NCBI GenBank assembly: GCA_937891975.1
Contig: CALAUA010000014.1
Location: forward strand, 310,001 to 374,000
Direction of reading: 5' to 3'
Length of the DNA: 64,000 nucleotides
Source: an uncultured Bacteroidales bacterium
GTDB lineage: Bacteria > Bacteroidota > Bacteroidia > Bacteroidales > Paludibacteraceae
The notes beneath the pieces were generated by a model that was not told the DNA's origin, did not search any database, and saw only the letters and a program-made list of their open reading frames with translations. Positions 40,068 to 47,047 of this stretch are shown here, piece by piece. Each line of letters opens with the position of its first letter. The first letter of the stretch is position 1. A program made the position numbers and the translations under genes.

Positions 40068-41480
40068 TTATTTTTCGCTTTGTAGCATTGCGTGTAGGAA
40101 ATGATACAGTTCTCGGGTGGGGATGCCTATCTTCTGTGCGATGCGGCGTTTGAAGGTGCTGACGCCTGTTGCGGAGTAGTGCATCCAATCTGCCAGATCC
40201 TCCAACGAAGCGGTGGGATAAAGGAGCATATAGGTGCAGAAGACATTCTCACGGTTGGAGAGTTGGTAGGTCTCCAGTTGAGATAGCCAGTCGTGGAGTA
40301 GGGTGTCCAAGTCTTTCTTTAGTTCGTTGTAGTCGTTCCACTGTTTGCGAGGGCGTGGATAGGTGGCGCGGATGTCGGACAGTTGGGCACTGACAGACAA
40401 GTCATCTATCTGATGATGTGCCACTTGCAAGCGATGGGCAGCGTGTCGGCGGTGCAGCACGATAGCAATGACCAATAACAAGCAGGCAGTGAGTAGGCAT
40501 AGAAGCATAATCCATGCCCAGCGATAGGGATAAGGGTTAGCCAGATGCTCTTTCAGCAGGGTGAGTGCGCCGTGATACTTGCCCACTTGAGCGTTGAGCA
40601 GGCGGTTGGCATCTTGGCGAGCATGAGCATATTGGCTCAGGCGCTCAATATCGTTGTTGGCCTTGGCATCCTGCATGAGGCAGTAGTAGGCATTGACCAG
40701 TTCGTTAGGCGTAGCGGACTGTTCCACGATGATTTGTGCGTAAGGTAACGCCGATGCCTGGTCGCCCATATCCAGATAGACTTGCATGAGTTTTTTATAG
40801 GTATAAAGGCGGTCCTCCTCGTAGTGCCAGAGGTCTAAAGCTTGGTGGAAGTGGTGGAGGGCAGAATCATATTGAAGTTGCTCGTAGAAATAGAGGCCTT
40901 TGGTTTCGTAGAAGCGCGCGAGGTAGTAGTCGTCTATGTTGTAGGAGGCAGCCATACGGAGTATGCTGTCTACCTCGGCGAAATGGTGAAGGTAGGTGTG
41001 GAACTCACTGACATCCAATAGGGTGTGCGCGTAATACCAGTCTTTGCCACTTTCGTGGAAGGCGCAGTTGGCACGGATGAAGAAGATGAGGGCGAGCGTG
41101 TCGCTCTCGTTTTGTTTGGCTATATGCGCCATGCAGGAGTTGATACGTCCACGATAGATAGGGTCATCTATCTGTGCGCGGTCGGCTGCGATATAATGCG
41201 CTGCGGCTTGGGTGATTTGGTTGTTGAGACTGAGATGGCGCCCGATGTAGTAGTGGGCTTTGCCGAGTTGGTTGTGCGCGAAGAGTTTACCGAAAGGGGT
41301 GTCGAGCGCGCGGATGGCTTGCTGAAGCGCTGCGGTATCGGGATAGAGCAGGTGTTCGTGTTGGTCCAGACTATCTGCGATAGCGATAGTGGTTTGCGCT
41401 TCTTGGTAGCGAGTGGTGTAGCCACAGGAAGCCAGAAGCAGGCAGAGGAGCAGAAAGGTGAGATGACGGATTGGCGACAT
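40068..41480 (-). CDS. membrane-anchored TPR lipoprotein with C-terminal DNA-binding-like domain
   Basis: 470 residues from ATG 41480 (MSPIRHLTFLLLCLLLASCGY, lipobox LASC); the 62-codon extension upstream crosses the promoter and is rejected. TPR-like helices fill residues 25-300 (YETKGLYFYEQLQYDSALHHFHQALDLW, KLMQVYLDMGDQASALPYAQ). One strong transmembrane helix (WAWIMLLCLLTACLLLVIAIVLH) is followed by a coiled coil and a C-terminal domain with a helix-turn-helix look (LSNRENVFCTYMLLYPTASLEDLADWMHYSATGVSTFKRRIAQKIGI). Such TPR-TM-HTH proteins are common sensors of unknown ligand in Bacteroidales. A lipid anchor together with a transmembrane helix and a cytoplasmic HTH is peculiar. Confidence 0.75.
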   Translation of the reverse strand: MSPIRHLTFLLLCLLLASCGYTTRYQEAQTTIAIADSLDQHEHLLYPDTAALQQAIRALDTPFGKLFAHNQLGKAHYYIGRHLSLNNQITQAAAHYIAADRAQIDDPIYRGRINSCMAHIAKQNESDTLALIFFIRANCAFHESGKDWYYAHTLLDVSEFHTYLHHFAEVDSILRMAASYNIDDYYLARFYETKGLYFYEQLQYDSALHHFHQALDLWHYEEDRLYTYKKLMQVYLDMGDQASALPYAQIIVEQSATPNELVNAYYCLMQDAKANNDIERLSQYAHARQDANRLLNAQVGKYHGALTLLKEHLANPYPYRWAWIMLLCLLTACLLLVIAIVLHRRHAAHRLQVAHHQIDDLSVSAQLSDIRATYPRPRKQWNDYNELKKDLDTLLHDWLSQLETYQLSNRENVFCTYMLLYPTASLEDLADWMHYSATGVSTFKRRIAQKIGIPTRELYHFLHAMLQSEK

Positions 41481-41508
41481 AAGGCAGTGTGTTTGGTGAT
41501 TTCGTTTG

Positions 41509-41540
41509 CAAAGATAGTGAAAATATCGGATGTGAGCAAG
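41509..41540 (-). promoter_or_regulatory. promoter of the TPR regulator
   Basis: Minus strand: -7 box TATCTTTG 41509-41516, 20-nt spacer, -33 CTTG 41537-41540. Confidence 0.7.
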
Positions 41541-41638
41541 TATGTTGAGTAAATGTACATGATTTTGCGATAAAAAAGATTGATTATATGGTAGTTGTGG
41601 GGATTTTGTACAGATGAAATTGGAGAGAGGTTGGCATA

Positions 41639-41678
41639 CAAACAGAGGATATATCAAATTTGACATATCCTCTGTTTG
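41639..41678. terminator. 40-bp inverted repeat between RluA-type and TPR regulator genes
   Basis: CAAACAGAGGATATaTCAAA/TTTGAcATATCCTCTGTTTG, nearly perfect, no loop beyond AAATTT, 19 bp past the stop of the RluA gene on the minus strand. Its T runs are weak (TTTG), so it could also be a processing or protein-binding site. Confidence 0.6.
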
Positions 41679-41696
41679 TGTTTGTTCGTTTATAGT

Positions 41697-42623
41697 TTAC
41701 TTCGTTTTTTCTATAATAGCTTTCGAAAATTCCTTTGGCAAAGGGGTTTCAAAGCGAACTTTCTTTTCGGTCATAGGGTGAATGAATTCTAGTATGCGTG
41801 CATGGAGGCAAAGTCGGTCAACAGGTGAGGAATCGTTTCCATGACCATACTTGCGGTCACCGACTACGGGGTGTCCGACGCTTGCCATGTGCACGCGAAT
41901 TTGGTTAGTGCGCCCTGTTTCGAGGTTCAGTTCCACGAGAGAGATTTCTGATTCTTGATTCTCGAGTCCCGACTCTAATTCTTGCAGCACTTTGTAGTGG
42001 GTGATAGCCAACTGTCCACCGTTGTCCACAGGCGAGGAGGACACCATTGCAGTGTGTGGGTTCTCGGTGAGCCAAGAGGTGATTTTGCCTTCTTTTTGAG
42101 CGAGTTTGCCCTCTACCAATGCCACGTATGTACGTTTGGTGACCAACTGACGCCAGTAGGTACGCATATATTCTTGCAATTCAGGAGACTTGGCAAATAC
42201 CAACAGACCGCTGGTCTCGCGGTCGAGGCGGTGTACTACATGCACGGTGTTGCGGTTAGACTGCTTACGTACATAATCTTTTAGGATAGAGTAGGCAGTC
42301 ATCTCGCTGCTCTTTGGGTTGTAAGGTACGGTGAGTAGTCCGTTTTTCTTCTCCACCACGATGAGTGCATCATCTTCGTAGATGATACGCAGTTTAGGGT
42401 GACGGAGTTCAACGTTTCCGCGACCTTGTAGCACTTGCACCTTGTCCCCTGCCTTGAGCGGAGTGTCATGACGAGTTTGAATGCCAGCGTTTACAGTCAC
42501 TCGTCGTTGGCTGAGCAACTGTTTCACGCTAGTGCGAGTCATTCCGCCTAGTTTGGATAGAAGGAAAGGCATCAACTCGGTCGCTGTCTCCACTCTAAAA
42601 GATGTATCTTGTTTGCGTTTCAT
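41697..42623 (-). CDS. RluA-family pseudouridine synthase
   Basis: 308 residues. An N-terminal S4 RNA-binding domain (SVKQLLSQRRVTVNAGIQTRHDTPLKAGDKVQV) precedes the synthase domain with the catalytic motif HRLDRETSG (Asp nucleophile), LVEGKLAQKEG, and the C-terminal LETGRTNQIRVHMASVGHPVVGDRKYG. It converts uridine to pseudouridine in rRNA or tRNA; the site cannot be told from sequence. Residues in VLQELESGLENQESEISLVELN correspond to a heptanucleotide array (41943-41977) between two core strands. It has its own promoter. Confidence 0.93.
   Translation of the reverse strand: MKRKQDTSFRVETATELMPFLLSKLGGMTRTSVKQLLSQRRVTVNAGIQTRHDTPLKAGDKVQVLQGRGNVELRHPKLRIIYEDDALIVVEKKNGLLTVPYNPKSSEMTAYSILKDYVRKQSNRNTVHVVHRLDRETSGLLVFAKSPELQEYMRTYWRQLVTKRTYVALVEGKLAQKEGKITSWLTENPHTAMVSSSPVDNGGQLAITHYKVLQELESGLENQESEISLVELNLETGRTNQIRVHMASVGHPVVGDRKYGHGNDSSPVDRLCLHARILEFIHPMTEKKVRFETPLPKEFSKAIIEKTK
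41943..41977. repeat. heptanucleotide array inside the RluA-type gene (5 units)
   Basis: Plus-strand units GATTTCT, GATTCTT, GATTCTC, GAGTCCC, GACTCTA. On the coding strand it encodes ESGLENQESEIS, in frame. Confidence 0.9.
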
Positions 42624-42669
42624 GCGTTTGTATATATATGAACTCGTTCGTATTTTGCTATTGGTGATG

Positions 42670-42701
42670 CAAAGGTAGTGAATTATTTTGAACTACGCAA
42701 A
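42670..42701 (-). promoter_or_regulatory. promoter of the RluA-type gene
   Basis: Minus strand: -7 box TACCTTTG 42670-42677, 20-nt spacer, -33 TTTG 42698-42701. Confidence 0.8.
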
Positions 42702-42734
42702 TAAATAGCAACATTATCTCTCATTCAAGGCGTG

Positions 42735-43238
42735 TTAATATTCTACCTTGTCTTCTTTCTCTGCCCATTTCCTAAATGCTCTTATTGCTTCCGAACGCAT
42801 AAAATGGTCGCATTGGATGGAACGATCTGCATAGTTCAGCTCAAGCTGATCGTAGATAAACGAATCATCAAAGTTGATGGCCTTGGCATCGTCCTTGGTA
42901 TTGCCATAGCAGATACGCTTGACTCCTGCCCAATACAATGCGCTCAAGCACATCGGACATGGCTCGCACGAACTATATACCGTGCAGCCGGTCAGCTGAA
43001 AAGTGCCCAACTTCTCACACGCACTACGTATAGCCATCACCTCAGCATGAGCGGTTGGATCATTGTTGGGTACTACGCGGTTGGTGCCTGTGGCAATCAC
43101 TTCGCCATCGCGAACGATAACGGCGCCAAAAGGACCTCCTCCCGTGTCAATATTATCTTCAGAAAGGCGAATAGCCATTTCCATAAACTTCGCATCTTCT
43201 GCCGAGATGTGTACACTTTCTTCTAAGTATTGTTTCAT
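42735..43238 (-). CDS. guaD: guanine deaminase-like nucleoside/base deaminase
   Basis: 167 residues. The zinc-dependent deaminase motifs are HAE (NNDPTAHAEVMAIRSAC) and PCxxC (SSCEPCPMCLSALYWAG). GGGPFGAVIVRDGEVIATGTN, FDDSFIYDQLEL and a C-terminal FRKWAEKEDKVEY match the bacterial small guanine deaminase (GuaD) rather than TadA, which lacks the C-terminal extension. The product would be xanthine plus ammonia from guanine. Cytosolic. The gene follows the PnuC-like gene by 27 bp on the minus strand, so cotranscription is possible. Confidence 0.88.
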   Translation of the reverse strand: MKQYLEESVHISAEDAKFMEMAIRLSEDNIDTGGGPFGAVIVRDGEVIATGTNRVVPNNDPTAHAEVMAIRSACEKLGTFQLTGCTVYSSCEPCPMCLSALYWAGVKRICYGNTKDDAKAINFDDSFIYDQLELNYADRSIQCDHFMRSEAIRAFRKWAEKEDKVEY

Positions 43239-43265
43239 ATTCGAGATAAGGATTAATTCTATTGA

Positions 43266-44009
43266 TTATTTCTGCGCTTTGGATGCCTTGATCCATGCGA
43301 TACCTGCTGCGCCATTCACCAACAGGAAGACGGTAAAGAGCACAAAAGAAAAGGCATTGCCTATCAAGGCATAAAACATCATTCCCGCCAAGGCATATAC
43401 CGTCCACCAGAGCCATGCATCTATCTTTTGATAGATGAGGATGAAGTTGGCGAGCGTAGAGGATGCTATCATCAGTCCTCCTATCAGCTTCAAGATGATG
43501 TTATCGCTCCAATCATTGTGCTGAATAACGAGTGTAGCCAATGCATAGTCGGCTACGATGATAGCTACAAGTAACAACAGGGAGACGAGCATCTGCCCCG
43601 TAGGCAACCACTCAGGGTAGAAAGGCTGCTCTTGATCCGAGAGGGTGAGCGTCTGACGTCGCCAACGAAGGAAAGACATCAGCATAAAAGGGAAAAAGAT
43701 TGCCAGTTGCAAAATCACCAGATCATAGTTGCCGAGCAAAAAGAATTGCGTGGCCAACAATACCGCCATCACCATACCACCCAAAAAGCCAGTATAGTTT
43801 TTGGGATTGCGGATGGTAAGTACGTATGCCACCCCTATCACACTGGCAGGAATACCCACCACAAAAGCGGAATCATGCCACTGGAGCAACATTCCCCTCC
43901 ACGCGGGCGCGCACGATTCTATTATATATAATATAAGGAATAGCGCAGAGAAGATACCTATGGATAGTAGGCTATTGCGGGCGAATTCTTTGTAGAGGGC
44001 GGTTTTCAC
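43266..44009 (-). CDS. PnuC-like transporter (nicotinamide riboside or thiamin)
   Basis: 247 residues from a GTG at 44009 (VKTALYKEFARNSLLS). The frame runs further upstream through rpmE2, but that part is not coding. About seven to eight hydrophobic helices are seen. The central block ASVIGVAYVLTIRNPKNYTGFLGG...LAIFFPFMLMSFLRWRR and the C-terminal KIDAWLWWTVYALAGMMFYALIG...FLLVNGAAGIAWIKA follow the PnuC pattern with the W-x-W motif of the substrate channel. PnuC transports nicotinamide riboside by facilitated diffusion; the related PnuT of Bacteroidota takes up thiamin. No riboswitch is seen here, so the substrate cannot be assigned. Confidence 0.75.
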   Translation of the reverse strand: MKTALYKEFARNSLLSIGIFSALFLILYIIESCAPAWRGMLLQWHDSAFVVGIPASVIGVAYVLTIRNPKNYTGFLGGMVMAVLLATQFFLLGNYDLVILQLAIFFPFMLMSFLRWRRQTLTLSDQEQPFYPEWLPTGQMLVSLLLLVAIIVADYALATLVIQHNDWSDNIILKLIGGLMIASSTLANFILIYQKIDAWLWWTVYALAGMMFYALIGNAFSFVLFTVFLLVNGAAGIAWIKASKAQK

Positions 44010-44040
44010 GGGGTATCTTGTTGAGGGTTTAGAGCTAAGG

Positions 44041-44070
44041 AAAAAAAAGGCGAGCCGAAGCTCGCCTTTT
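44041..44070 (-). terminator. terminator of the S6-S18-L9-L31 operon
   Basis: Stem AAAAGGCGAGC/GCTCGCCTTTT (44045-44055, 44060-44070), loop of four, followed on the minus strand by four more T residues. Confidence 0.93.
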
Positions 44071-44082
44071 GCAGTGTTATGA

Positions 44083-44334
44083 TTACTTGCGGCGGTTGCC
44101 GTAGCGAGACATAAACTTATCAACGCGACCTGCAGTATCCACAAGTTTAGACTTACCAGTATAGAATGGGTGACTGGTGTTAGAGATCTCCAACTTGATG
44201 AGTGGATAAGTGGTGCCATCGATTTCGATGGTGTCCTTCGTGTTAGCTGTAGAGCGACTGAAGAACTGTGTTCCATCGGACATATCTTTGAAAACTACAA
44301 CGCGGTAGTTCTCTGGATGAATTCCTTTTTTCAT
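44083..44334 (-). CDS. rpmE2: 50S ribosomal protein L31 type B
   Basis: 83 residues, type B length. MKKGIHPENYRVVVFKDMSDGTQFF lacks the zinc-binding cysteines of type A L31, and HPFYTGKSKLVDTAGRVDKFMSRYG is the family C terminus. Zinc-free L31 is usual in this phylum. Last gene of the ribosomal operon, directly before the terminator. Confidence 0.97.
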   Translation of the reverse strand: MKKGIHPENYRVVVFKDMSDGTQFFSRSTANTKDTIEIDGTTYPLIKLEISNTSHPFYTGKSKLVDTAGRVDKFMSRYGNRRK

Positions 44335-44358
44335 ACTTTTGTTTCCTTTCTTTAGCGC

Positions 44359-44805
44359 TTATTCAGCAGCAACAACGTTCAACTTAATTTCAGCTTTTAC
44401 CTCGCGGTGAAGTTTAGCGGTAGCGGTAGCTTCGCCCAATACCTTCACTGCCTCGTCGATGGTAATCACTTTCTTGTCAATCTCAATACCTTGAGCAGCC
44501 AATGCCTCAGCTACTTGAGCAGTAGTCACAGTACCGAAGATCTTGCCGTCCTCGTTAGCTTTCACAGCCACGGTGATAACGGTGTTAGCCAATTTCTCAG
44601 CCAATGCTTGTGCGTCAGCGAGGAGTTTAGCGATCTTGTGTGCTTGTTGTTTGAGGTTCTCTGCCAATTGCTTGCGGTTGCTATTGTTTGCAATCACAGC
44701 CAATTTGTTAGGGATGAGGTAGTTACGACCGTAACCATCTTTTACCTTAACGATATCGTTCTTGTAGCCCAAGTTTGCTACGTCTTGAATCAAAATTACT
44801 TCCAT
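44359..44805 (-). CDS. rplI: 50S ribosomal protein L9
   Basis: 148 residues. The N-terminal signature is MEVILIQDVANLGYKNDIVKVKDGYGRNYLIPNKLAV, followed by the long connecting helix (NRKQLAENLKQQAHKIAKLLADAQALAEKLANT) and the C-terminal domain (DGKIFGTVTTAQVAEALAAQGIEIDKKVI). L9 sits at the base of the L1 stalk. Order S6-S18-L9 is the conserved bacterial arrangement. Confidence 0.98.
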   Translation of the reverse strand: MEVILIQDVANLGYKNDIVKVKDGYGRNYLIPNKLAVIANNSNRKQLAENLKQQAHKIAKLLADAQALAEKLANTVITVAVKANEDGKIFGTVTTAQVAEALAAQGIEIDKKVITIDEAVKVLGEATATAKLHREVKAEIKLNVVAAE

Positions 44806-44842
44806 GATGTTTCCTTTCTGATTAAATAGTTAATTACTCGGA

Positions 44843-45109
44843 TTATTTCATCATATCGGTTACGTATGGGAGCAAAGCCAAGTGACGTGCTTTCTTCACG
44901 GCTTGAGCCACCTTGCGTTGATACTTCAAGCTTGTACCAGTGATACGGCGAGGGAGGATCTTACCTTGCTCGTTGAGGAACTTCTTGAGGAACTCAGGAT
45001 CTTTGTAGTCGATGTACTTGATGCCAGACTTTTTGAAACGGCAGTACTTTTTCTTCTTTGCCTCGTTGGTCTTTGGGGTCAAATAGCGGATTTCGTCATT
45101 CTGTGCCAT
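44843..45109 (-). CDS. rpsR: 30S ribosomal protein S18
   Basis: 88 residues. The core YCRFKKSGIKYIDYKDPEFLKKFLNEQGKILPRRITGTSLKYQRKVAQAVKKARHLALLPY is S18; it forms a pair with S6 on the platform of the small subunit. It follows rpsF after two bases. Confidence 0.98.
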   Translation of the reverse strand: MAQNDEIRYLTPKTNEAKKKKYCRFKKSGIKYIDYKDPEFLKKFLNEQGKILPRRITGTSLKYQRKVAQAVKKARHLALLPYVTDMMK

Positions 45110-45111
45110 GA

Positions 45112-45468
45112 TTATGCCTCCTCTTGTTCTTGTGGTTTAACATTTGCGTTACGACGCTTTTGTGCGTACTCGTAAGCGTACTTGTCAAGACGTGTAGTGA
45201 GGAAACGCAACACGCGCTCGTCACGACGGAATGCTGTCTCGAGCTTTGCAATCATCTCAGGTTCTACATCAAATTGCAGCAAGGCGTAGAATCCCGTTGT
45301 TTTGCCTTGGATAGGGTAAGCCAATTTCTTCAAACCCCACTCCTCACGGTTAAGAACGGTACCGCCGTTCTCCTTGAGAAGGTTCTCGAATTTGTCAACC
45401 GCTTCCTTCATCTGTGGTTCAGACAAAACGGGAGTCAACACGAAAGCGGCTTCGTAATGATTTAACAT
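45112..45468 (-). CDS. rpsF: 30S ribosomal protein S6
   Basis: 118 residues. MLNHYEAAFVLTPVLSEPQMKEAVDKFENLLKENGG, then WGLKKLAYPIQGKTTGFYALLQFDVEPEMIAKLE and VLRFLTTRLD, give the ferredoxin-like S6 fold. First gene of the operon, about 70 nt after the promoter at 45538-45569. Confidence 0.98.
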   Translation of the reverse strand: MLNHYEAAFVLTPVLSEPQMKEAVDKFENLLKENGGTVLNREEWGLKKLAYPIQGKTTGFYALLQFDVEPEMIAKLETAFRRDERVLRFLTTRLDKYAYEYAQKRRNANVKPQEQEEA

Positions 45469-45537
45469 ACAGTTAGTTAATTTAATTTAGTTAATAATTA
45501 TTGTTCATTTCTTTATCGCAACGCGCGAAAAAGCGTG

Positions 45538-45569
45538 CAAAGGTACTGCTTTTTTTTGAATTGACCAAA
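45538..45569 (-). promoter_or_regulatory. promoter of the rpsF operon
   Basis: Minus strand: -7 box TACCTTTG 45538-45545, 20-nt spacer with A8, -33 TTTG 45566-45569. Confidence 0.85.
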
Positions 45570-45614
45570 TATTTTGGTAATTATTTAACTTTTTTCTGTG
45601 AAAAGATAGTATTG

Positions 45615-46265
45615 TTAGAGGTTTTTGAGTAGGATCTGCTCCATGATTTGGTAGCAATCGTTGTTTGGATGTACTCCGTCGGCAGCGTATTCTTCGGGGA
45701 GTCCGCCGCGTTCATCCACGAGTGCGGAGTAATAATCAATGTACTTGATTTTGTTGGCTTTAGCGTATGCTTTGATCATTTCGTTGAGGCGTTTGATATC
45801 TTCTGCTGGCGTGAGTTCGGGACGCCATCTGAAACCTGCCGCAGGGAGTACCGAACATAAGATAGGGCGAATGTGGTGGTGCTTGGCTAGCTCGCACATA
45901 GACTGTAGATTTTGTAGGATGTGCTCGTGAGCAATGTATCCGTTGTTGCGTGCGATATCGTTGGTGCCTGCCATGATGATAACCATTTTAGGGCGGAGCG
46001 CTATGACATCTGCTTGGAAACGGCAGAGCATTTGTGAGGTGACTTGTCCGCTAATGCCTCGTCCAACAAAATTATTGGCAGCGAAGAATTCGGGGCGTTT
46101 TTTTGCCCAAGCATCAGTGATGGAATTACCCATAAGGACTGCTTTTGGGCGCGTGGTAATGGAGTCGTTTTTCGCTGCGTAGCGATGGAATTGTGCCCAC
46201 TCTTTTTCTGCAGAAGCGATGCAGGTGGTGGCTGTTAGGATAAGAAGAAATAGGATGCGTTTCAT
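45615..46265 (-). CDS. SGNH/GDSL hydrolase, exported
   Basis: 216 residues with signal peptide (MKRILFLLILTATTCIASA). Family blocks: GNSITDAW (block I with the catalytic Ser), GISGQVTSQ (block II Gly), GTNDIARN (block III Asn) and DGVHPNNDCY (block V Asp/His). This spacing is that of bacterial SGNH esterases acting on acylated carbohydrates or phospholipids, with cell-surface or periplasmic location. No cofactor is expected. The substrate is not known. It lies 85 bp downstream of the small conserved protein gene and may share its transcript. Confidence 0.92.
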   Translation of the reverse strand: MKRILFLLILTATTCIASAEKEWAQFHRYAAKNDSITTRPKAVLMGNSITDAWAKKRPEFFAANNFVGRGISGQVTSQMLCRFQADVIALRPKMVIIMAGTNDIARNNGYIAHEHILQNLQSMCELAKHHHIRPILCSVLPAAGFRWRPELTPAEDIKRLNEMIKAYAKANKIKYIDYYSALVDERGGLPEEYAADGVHPNNDCYQIMEQILLKNL

Positions 46266-46349
46266 GTTGAATTTGTAATAGGATTTTATCGTTGAAATCG
46301 GGGAAAATGGATGTTTTTGTCAGATGATTGATAGGGATAGAATAGGGAA

Positions 46350-46688
46350 TCACTTTTTGTGAAGTTGTGAGATAATGAATCCTCTCAGTGTTGAAGATGG
46401 TTTGGGATAGCGGAGAGGATGTCGCTTGACCTCGGTGATGTAGGCATCGTACTTTTGTTGCCATTCTTCGCGGAGTTTGGGTGCGCGGAGGATGATACCT
46501 GCTTGCTTGACACATTCGCCGAAGTTCTGACGCATAGCATTTTGATTTTCAGATGGTTGTCCTGCGAATGGGCGAGTGACTTTGTAGGCATGTACTACGC
46601 CGTTTCGGGTGCGGAAATAGGTGTTCTCTTCTTTCACGATTGCTCCTGAGATGGACGCAATAGGTGAGATGGTGCGGATTTTTGCCAT
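46350..46688 (-). CDS. conserved small protein of unknown function (Bacteroidales type)
   Basis: 112 residues, basic, no signal peptide or membrane segment. The N-terminal motif MAKIRTISPIASISGAIVKEENTYFRTRNG resembles short Bacteroidales proteins that start MAKIK..S..SISG and carry several paralogues per genome; their function is not known to me. The rest (AGQPSENQNAMRQNFGECVKQAGIILRAPKLREEWQQKYDAYITEV) is helical. Its leader contains a six-unit 11-bp array (46759-46824), downstream of the promoter at 46837-46868. Confidence 0.65.
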   Translation of the reverse strand: MAKIRTISPIASISGAIVKEENTYFRTRNGVVHAYKVTRPFAGQPSENQNAMRQNFGECVKQAGIILRAPKLREEWQQKYDAYITEVKRHPLRYPKPSSTLRGFIISQLHKK

Positions 46689-46758
46689 AGTTGTAATTGT
46701 TTTATATAGGTTATTGTCTTGTTATTTTCGTATGATCCTTCGGTGAAGTTGGCTGAAT

Positions 46759-46824
46759 GTTACGTTTATCCTACGTATATGTTACGTATATGTTACGTAT
46801 ATCCTACGTAAATGATACGTAATT
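46759..46824. repeat. 11-bp tandem array, (G/C)(T/C)TACGTATAT x6
   Basis: Units GTTACGTTTAT, CCTACGTATAT, GTTACGTATAT, GTTACGTATAT, CCTACGTAAAT, GATACGTAATT, head to tail with no gap. Each contains the palindrome TACGTA or a variant on the same helical face. Confidence 0.96.
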
Positions 46825-46836
46825 AGTAAGAGATTG

Positions 46837-46868
46837 CAAAGGTACAATAAATAGTTGAAGTGTGCAAA
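46837..46868 (-). promoter_or_regulatory. promoter of the small protein gene
   Basis: Minus strand: -7 box TACCTTTG 46837-46844, 20-nt spacer, -33 TTTG 46865-46868. The array at 46759-46824 begins 12 bp downstream. Confidence 0.8.
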
Positions 46869-46913
46869 TAAAAGTAGAACTTTTAATCATTTTTGGAGAA
46901 AAAAGCGAAAAGT

Positions 46914-46945
46914 GTTGTGTATGTGCGATTTTTTTTGTAATTTTG
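46914..46945 (+). promoter_or_regulatory. ileS promoter
   Basis: -33 GTTG 46914-46917, 20-nt spacer, -7 box TAATTTTG 46938-46945. Confidence 0.75.
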
Positions 46946-47047
46946 CACGAAATTTGTGCATTTCGCATTGCTTTTAACTGGGCGTGAAATGAAATCGTAG
47001 GATAGAAATAATACTAATCAATTGATAAATAATATTTTACGGGTAAA

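Larger units (their letters stand above)
46689..47047. other. 359-bp divergent intergenic region (small protein gene / ileS)
   Basis: No gene here. It holds the leader of the small protein with the 11-bp array, two divergent promoters (46837-46868 minus, 46914-46945 plus) about 45 bp apart, and about 95 bases of ileS leader. No T-box consensus was recognised before ileS. Confidence 0.8.

Noticed and set aside
40101..41552. Plus-strand frames (61-175 codons) opposite the TPR regulator
   Set aside because: They lack start signals and family similarity, and lie within a gene with a clear promoter and domain structure.
46946..47047. T-box leader of ileS
   Set aside because: No T-box core motif or terminator/antiterminator pair is visible, and the leader is about 95 nt. 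T-boxes are also not expected in this phylum.
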